Shown piece by piece: positions 59,871 through 64,000 of a stretch of DNA of 64,000 nt (position 1 is the stretch's first letter; every line of letters begins with the position of its first letter). Below the pieces are notes generated by a model. It searched no databases. It saw only the letters and a program-made list of their open reading frames with translations, and had not been told where the DNA came from. A program made the position numbers and the translations under genes. Source of the stretch: a virus; the IMG/VR virus record IMGVR_UViG_3300023242_000004, positions 30,788 to 94,787 of that record; one strand, written 5' to 3'.

Positions 59871-62729
59871 TTAGATATTGTCGAAAGACGCACCTGTATT
59901 CATAATTACGAATTCTAATTGAATGAACTCTAAAGCTCTGGTCGGCTTCAAGAAGATTTGACCAGTCAATTGGTTTCTATCGCTATCCTCTGGGTCGTTT
60001 GAAAGAACCACACGGAAGTCAGTTAAACCTCTCTCACTTCTAATGCTATCCAAGATTGGGTTTACAAGCGCTAAGAATTGGTTTCTAACTACACTATCGT
60101 TTTGTTCAAACAACAATCTGATAGATACAGCAGAAATAAGTTTTCTAGCTTGTAATAACAATCTTCTAACGTTAATTCTGTTAAGAGCAGACTCTTTAAC
60201 TTGTAACGTTTTATTTCCCCATATTTTAATACCATCAGATGTGAAAGTAGCAATTGGGTTAATTCTGTTTTCGTAAAGCTCATCTCTCTCGGCAAGAGTT
60301 AATTTTTTACGAGCTTGTACAGCATCAACATCCCCTCTTTGGATACCAGCAACTGCGAACCATGGGAACGCAATGTTGTCAGTTAAAGCGATATTTCTTA
60401 CAACATCTCTTGTTGGTGGCATGAAAATATAAACGTTGTTTTCGGTATCGTTTACTTGAATCCAAGGCCAGTAAGTACATGAGTAGTTACTATCGTACAT
60501 TCCATCTAAGAAATCAGTTACGTCTTCTACACCCATAACATCACCACCACCGTTAGTGTCTGGAGTTGTCATAATATATAATGAGTCAGCTCTATCGGTT
60601 TCAACCATATCAATAGCTGCTTCAATTAAATTAGTGTTATCAAAATTATCAATACCAGGTGTAGCAAATACACTAATATTAACAGCTTCTGGGTTTTTGA
60701 ATGTCCAGATTGCCTCTAAATAAGCGTAGTAATCAGAGTTGATACCCATATCACCGTTTGTAAGTGTTTTATTAGTGAAAGCACCGCTAGATAAACCTTT
60801 AGAACCATTAGTACCGTTTATAATGAAACTATCTAAATTACTTCTTCTAGTTCTATAAACATCCCATCCATCATATCCACCGTATGGTGCAAATGTAAAT
60901 TTACGAGATTGAATTCTTTCATATGGTCCGTTAACCAAACCGTTATCAGTTCTAAACTGCCAATTACCTGTGTCGAACAAGAATATTGGGCTGTAAGTAC
61001 CACCTGTAGTATTAATAACCACAGTTATATTGTCAATTGTAGAAGCAGACGCATCGATATCCATGTGGAAACCATTTGTCATACCTGTCCACATATCTGG
61101 AGATAATGTTTGTGGTTTACCTTTATAATCAAAGAAATCAGCGTCAATACCCATAGTTTCAGAAAGACCTAAGTAATATTTACGTTTATTTTCAAATGCA
61201 CCATATTCAGTTTTGTAAGTTAATTTAGGGTCAACAACGGTTGGATTATTTAATTGGTAATCACGGATTGGATAACCTACGAAACCAGCTGGGAACGCAT
61301 CACTAGTGTTAGATGAATCATCTAATTCACATAATATGTAAGTAGATTTAGAAGGATAAAAACCATCAAGTGTACCGATTCTTCTACCAATATAATTGTT
61401 AGAAGTTGGGTCCATTGTACAACGGCTAAATGATTCTAATATTGTTGGTTGAGCATCCGTATCGTAGAAAGCTCTAACCACCACATCAAATTCTTTAGTG
61501 TCTAATTTAATATTTCTAATAGATATTTTAAATTGTTCGTTAGCAGCATTACCATCAGATATAGTCCAAAATCTGAACAATCTTAATAATTTATTACCAC
61601 GTAACTCAGATACAACATAAGGTGTTATAGCTGGTTGGAATTGTTGTTGATAATCAGAAAATTCATCATCATATTCAACAATATCGTAGTTAATACCGTA
61701 TATTTTATCGTTATCGTTAAGAGTTTCAAACATTTTGTTATAAAATTCTTCAAGGAATAATGGTGTGTTACCATCTGGAACTGTTCTACCTAATACTCTA
61801 GGTAAATAATTCTTTTTAGTTTTATCCAAAGACACTAAGTTGTTAAATAAACCTTGAGTATTAGAAACACCTGTCAAAGCAAAATCACCTAATGGGTTAG
61901 TTATCGCACCAACAACATTTGGGTCAAACACAACAGCGTTTGTTACACCAGTAACTTCGAATGATGGGTATTGTGTGTCTGAGTTAATTCCACCTCTAGA
62001 GCGTAATAACGCTACTAATTTATTTTCAACATCAACATAAGCATCACCACTGAATAATGTAGTGACACCACTAGTTGTACCCGTGATAAAACCACCAGAT
62101 GGGTCTTGACCTTTAGAGTCTAAATAAATAGTAAATTCAGCACCACTAAAATTAGCACCATTTTTAATATAGTTAGGGTCAATTTTAGAAGAGTATCCTA
62201 CGCTTGAAAAAGATAATACAGATAATGTACTATTTAATGTTCCGTTATCGATAAGGTCTTGAATAATTGGTTCAGCGGAAACAAGGGTAACAATAGTACC
62301 AGCAGATGTTGCCGTAAATGAAATTAATGAATCAGAGCTACCACCAGTATAAGTATTAGTAGCAGTTGCTATAACTGTATCTGGGTCTAATGCACCTTGA
62401 AGAGTAATACCCCACGATAAACCAGCATAGAAACCAGAAAAACCTAATACTCTAGTTACGAATAATTGGTTAGATTGTGTAAAATATGATTTTGCAATGT
62501 ATGGAAGTTCATATTTTGGTGCCCCGTTGTCTTTTATTTTTGCTGGATTTGTACCACCAAAGAAAGACTGAAATTCACCATAGTTGCTAACAAAGATTGG
62601 TTGAAAAGCTGGCCCTATTGTTGTTTCGCCAACTAACCCCAATGTTGTAACACCTACTTGACGTGTAATAAAACTTAAGTCTTTTTCTGAAGTATAAACA
62701 CCAGGACTTACGAATACTTTTGTTGCCAT
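59871..62729 (-). CDS. Tail sheath protein, gp18-like
   Basis: 952 aa, longer than T4 gp18 (659). The N-terminus (KVFVSPGVYTSEKDLSFIT, then GLVGETTIGPAFQPIFV) is the sheath family's opening, and the last 150 residues (ERDELYENRINPIATFTSDG, VRRLLLQARKLISAV, RNQLTGQIFLKPTRALEF) are its C-terminal core. The extra 300 residues lie in the middle and probably form outward domains. It contracts to drive the tube through the host envelope. A TATTTATA motif and a 70-bp shared upstream repeat precede it. Confidence 0.92.
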   Translation of the reverse strand: MATKVFVSPGVYTSEKDLSFITRQVGVTTLGLVGETTIGPAFQPIFVSNYGEFQSFFGGTNPAKIKDNGAPKYELPYIAKSYFTQSNQLFVTRVLGFSGFYAGLSWGITLQGALDPDTVIATATNTYTGGSSDSLISFTATSAGTIVTLVSAEPIIQDLIDNGTLNSTLSVLSFSSVGYSSKIDPNYIKNGANFSGAEFTIYLDSKGQDPSGGFITGTTSGVTTLFSGDAYVDVENKLVALLRSRGGINSDTQYPSFEVTGVTNAVVFDPNVVGAITNPLGDFALTGVSNTQGLFNNLVSLDKTKKNYLPRVLGRTVPDGNTPLFLEEFYNKMFETLNDNDKIYGINYDIVEYDDEFSDYQQQFQPAITPYVVSELRGNKLLRLFRFWTISDGNAANEQFKISIRNIKLDTKEFDVVVRAFYDTDAQPTILESFSRCTMDPTSNNYIGRRIGTLDGFYPSKSTYILCELDDSSNTSDAFPAGFVGYPIRDYQLNNPTVVDPKLTYKTEYGAFENKRKYYLGLSETMGIDADFFDYKGKPQTLSPDMWTGMTNGFHMDIDASASTIDNITVVINTTGGTYSPIFLFDTGNWQFRTDNGLVNGPYERIQSRKFTFAPYGGYDGWDVYRTRRSNLDSFIINGTNGSKGLSSGAFTNKTLTNGDMGINSDYYAYLEAIWTFKNPEAVNISVFATPGIDNFDNTNLIEAAIDMVETDRADSLYIMTTPDTNGGGDVMGVEDVTDFLDGMYDSNYSCTYWPWIQVNDTENNVYIFMPPTRDVVRNIALTDNIAFPWFAVAGIQRGDVDAVQARKKLTLAERDELYENRINPIATFTSDGIKIWGNKTLQVKESALNRINVRRLLLQARKLISAVSIRLLFEQNDSVVRNQFLALVNPILDSIRSERGLTDFRVVLSNDPEDSDRNQLTGQIFLKPTRALEFIQLEFVIMNTGASFDNI

Positions 62730-62763
62730 TTTTTTAAGATTTTATTTTTTGTTATTATTTACT

Positions 62764-62833
62764 TTATAATTTTCTTTATTATAAATATTAAGTTTTTATC
62801 AAAAGTAGGGGTGATTAAAAAGATAAATTCGTT
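62764..62833 (-). repeat. 70-bp upstream repeat, copy 1 (before the sheath)
   Basis: Differs from 63467-63536 at one position of 70. It contains TATTTATA (62780-62787). It lies 35 nt before the sheath ATG. Confidence 0.85.
62780..62787 (-). promoter_or_regulatory. TATTTATA motif before the sheath
   Basis: Coding-strand AATATTTATAATAAAG, 50 nt before the ATG at 62729, inside the 70-bp repeat. Confidence 0.5.
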
Positions 62834-62882
62834 TTAGTGTGTTTTTTTTCATACTTTTGACATACTTATATCAAAAAACACT

Positions 62883-63032
62883 ATGAAAAGGGATAAAAAC
62901 TTAAAAATAACACCAACCACTCACGAACTTTTAAAAAAGTATTGTGATGATAACGGGTTAAAAATGTTTGCTTTTGTTGAAAGATTAATTAGGGAAAAAT
63001 GTACTCCTAAAAAAGATTTATATGGTGAATAA
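62883..63032 (+). CDS. Ribbon-helix-helix-like DNA-binding protein
   Basis: 49 aa starting MKRDKNLKITPTTHELLKKY, then DNGLKMFAFVERLIREKC. A short basic strand (LKIT) plus two helices with a conserved turn is the Arc/MetJ-type fold of small phage repressors. The plus-strand ATG is 23 nt after TACTTTTG (62852-62859), a Bacteroidetes-like -7 element without a good -33 match. It is divergent from the sheath, whose upstream repeat it abuts, so it could regulate that promoter. Confidence 0.6.
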   Translation: MKRDKNLKITPTTHELLKKYCDDNGLKMFAFVERLIREKCTPKKDLYGE

Positions 63033-63117
63033 AATAGTTATTCGTTTATTTCCCATTTGACCAATTATTTTTTACCAGACTGTTAGTTATTCTAGATTGT
63101 TTTCGTAGATATGAATG

Positions 63118-63435
63118 TTACCATAAAACATAAGCTATTAAAAAACCTAAATAAGCGAAAATTGTTGAAACGATTATATCGGTTATTGTGTCTTTTCGGC
63201 TAGGTTTTACCACCAAATCTTTTTGTTGAAAGTACTCAAACGCACCCGAAAATACAATTGATAAAATAATCACAATTATCGATTGTGGAATAAAGGCTGA
63301 TGTTTGAAATTCCCAACCAAACCATTTATCGTTGTATTGTAGTGCGTTCCAGCCTGTCCAATTGGTTATTTTTAAAATTATAGCTAATATAAAAGCTATT
63401 GGTAGGGCTAAAGTGTGTTTTTTACTTGTTCTCAT
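63118..63435 (-). CDS. VanZ-like small membrane protein
   Basis: 105 aa with three hydrophobic segments: LALPIAFILAIILKI, SIIVIILSIVFSGAF and IVSTIFAYLGFLIAYVL. A stretch around FEYFQQKDLVV and SRKDTITDIIVST matches the VanZ pattern (E-x-x-Q...R...S-x-x-D). VanZ-like proteins occur in Bacteroidetes, but a holin or superinfection-exclusion role in a phage is also possible. It is preceded by the same 70-bp repeat as the sheath and is therefore likely expressed late. Confidence 0.55.
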   Translation of the reverse strand: MRTSKKHTLALPIAFILAIILKITNWTGWNALQYNDKWFGWEFQTSAFIPQSIIVIILSIVFSGAFEYFQQKDLVVKPSRKDTITDIIVSTIFAYLGFLIAYVLW

Positions 63436-63466
63436 TTGTTGTTATTTTTTAATATTTTATTTTTTG

Positions 63467-63536
63467 TTATAATTTTCTTTATTATAAATATTAAGTTTTT
63501 ATAAAAAGTAGGGGTGATTAAAAAGATAAATTCGTT
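63467..63536 (-). repeat. 70-bp upstream repeat, copy 2 (before the VanZ-like gene)
   Basis: Matches 62764-62833 at 69 of 70 positions and contains TATTTATA (63483-63490), 31 nt before the ATG at 63435. Confidence 0.85.
63483..63490 (-). promoter_or_regulatory. TATTTATA motif before the VanZ-like gene
   Basis: Coding-strand AATATTTATAATAAAG, 47 nt before the ATG at 63435, inside the 70-bp repeat. Confidence 0.45.
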
Positions 63537-63543
63537 ATAAAAT

Positions 63544-63765
63544 CTATTTTTTCTCATTTTTAATTTTTTTATAGTACTTCGGTTTGTATATATATATGAA
63601 ATTCTTAGTGTATCTAAATATCGTTTTTTCATTACACTTGTAAATAGTATCATTATAAAGCATCAAAACTTCTACGACTTTATATTTTTTATTTTCATAT
63701 GTTATGAACTCTCTTTTTTGAGATGAACAATTTAAAAAAATCAGTAGTAATAGTAATTTCATCAT
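63544..63765 (-). CDS. Small lipoprotein, possible outer-membrane spanin-like
   Basis: 73 aa. It starts MMKLLLLLIFLNCSSQKRE: a short basic start, a hydrophobic core and a lipobox ending in Cys, so it should be lipidated after cleavage. The mature part is basic and Tyr-rich. Small phage lipoproteins are often o-spanins or superinfection-exclusion factors. Its neighbour is a three-pass membrane protein, so a lysis role is possible but not shown. A shadow frame overlaps it and is not counted. Confidence 0.6.
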   Translation of the reverse strand: MMKLLLLLIFLNCSSQKREFITYENKKYKVVEVLMLYNDTIYKCNEKTIFRYTKNFIYIYKPKYYKKIKNEKK

Positions 63766-63776
63766 AATTGAATATT

Positions 63777-64000
63777 TTATACTAAATTAGGCGTTATTTT
63801 TATTTCAAAAAGTGTTTTTCTAAAGTTATCAGAAGTATTTCCTTTAACGGCAAAAAATACATAATTATCAATTGCTGGATTAAAAGTATAATCTAAAAAC
63901 TGATTTTGAGACACTTGCAATATACTTACCGCTTCGTCAGTTGTGCCTGCAAAAGCCGTTGAAATCCCTCGTAAATTTGTGCCTCTCAAGATTAACTCAC
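63777..64000 (-). CDS. C-terminal part of a gene running off the right edge
   Basis: The frame is open to base 64000 (encoding ELILRGTNLRGISTAFAG at the edge), so the true start is outside the window. The 74 visible residues are beta-rich (NYVFFAVKGNTSDNFRKTLF). It lies 11 nt upstream of the lipoprotein gene. Family not recognised; a virion protein is possible. Confidence 0.55.
   Translation of the reverse strand, partial: ELILRGTNLRGISTAFAGTTDEAVSILQVSQNQFLDYTFNPAIDNYVFFAVKGNTSDNFRKTLFEIKITPNLV

Noticed and set aside
1-64000. tRNA genes, common in large phages
   Set aside because: I saw no cloverleaf-like intergenic sequence. Gaps are short and AT-rich. A tRNA scan would be needed to exclude one fully.

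Overview
This 64-kb window is part of a large, AT-rich, T4-like (contractile-tailed) phage genome whose host is probably a member of the Bacteroidetes/Flavobacteriia. It contains tail sheath, tail tube, baseplate and tape-measure genes next to a T4-type replication set: helicase, UvsX, gp32-like SSB, RNase H-type exonuclease, primase, RuvC-like resolvase and ribonucleotide reductase. The host assignment rests on three things. Several intergenic regions carry the Bacteroidetes promoter TTG-N20-TAnnTTTG. Start codons have A/T-rich leaders without Shine-Dalgarno sequences. Virion proteins carry Bacteroidetes-flavoured domains (SprB-like repeats, an OmpA-like fold). No rRNA, tRNA or CRISPR array was seen. 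Nearly all genes lie on the minus strand; only three small ones are on plus (276, 59283, 62883).

Layout, left to right. 1-2551: nucleic-acid enzymes (partial PD-(D/E)XK-like nuclease, GNAT acetyltransferase, primase, RuvC-like resolvase with a decayed homing-endonuclease stub). 2597-26206: adhesion and baseplate structural genes (fibre-like paralogues, a YadA-head-like repeat protein, several very large virion proteins, gp6-like and gp25-like baseplate wedge proteins). 26310-38373: replication and nucleotide metabolism. 38640-40619: small, mostly unrecognised genes. 40657-62729: tail module (tail-tip lysozyme/hub, gp53-like wedge, an OmpA-domain giant, tape measure, frameshifted assembly chaperone, tail tube, sheath). 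62883-64000: small accessory genes (ribbon-helix-helix regulator, VanZ-like membrane protein, lipoprotein) and the 3' end of another gene.

The most striking feature is at 26310-34665. The class I ribonucleotide reductase large subunit is broken into three separate genes and the gp41/DnaB-type helicase into two. Each break ends and restarts with matching halves of a split intein, so three trans-splicing events are needed to rebuild two essential enzymes. Each gap holds a homing endonuclease gene: an intact GIY-YIG enzyme, a decayed fragment, and an intact Vsr-like (EDxHD-type) enzyme. The two intact ones start at strong palindromes. A fourth homing-endonuclease remnant abuts the RuvC-like gene.

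Two transcription signals can be separated by eye. Bacteroidetes sigma-type promoters precede replication or early-looking genes (nuclease, primase, SSB twice, the 216-aa gene) and one candidate small RNA. A different octamer, TATTTATA on the coding strand, precedes many structural and accessory genes and is a candidate late-promoter element. Rho-independent terminators delimit several units.
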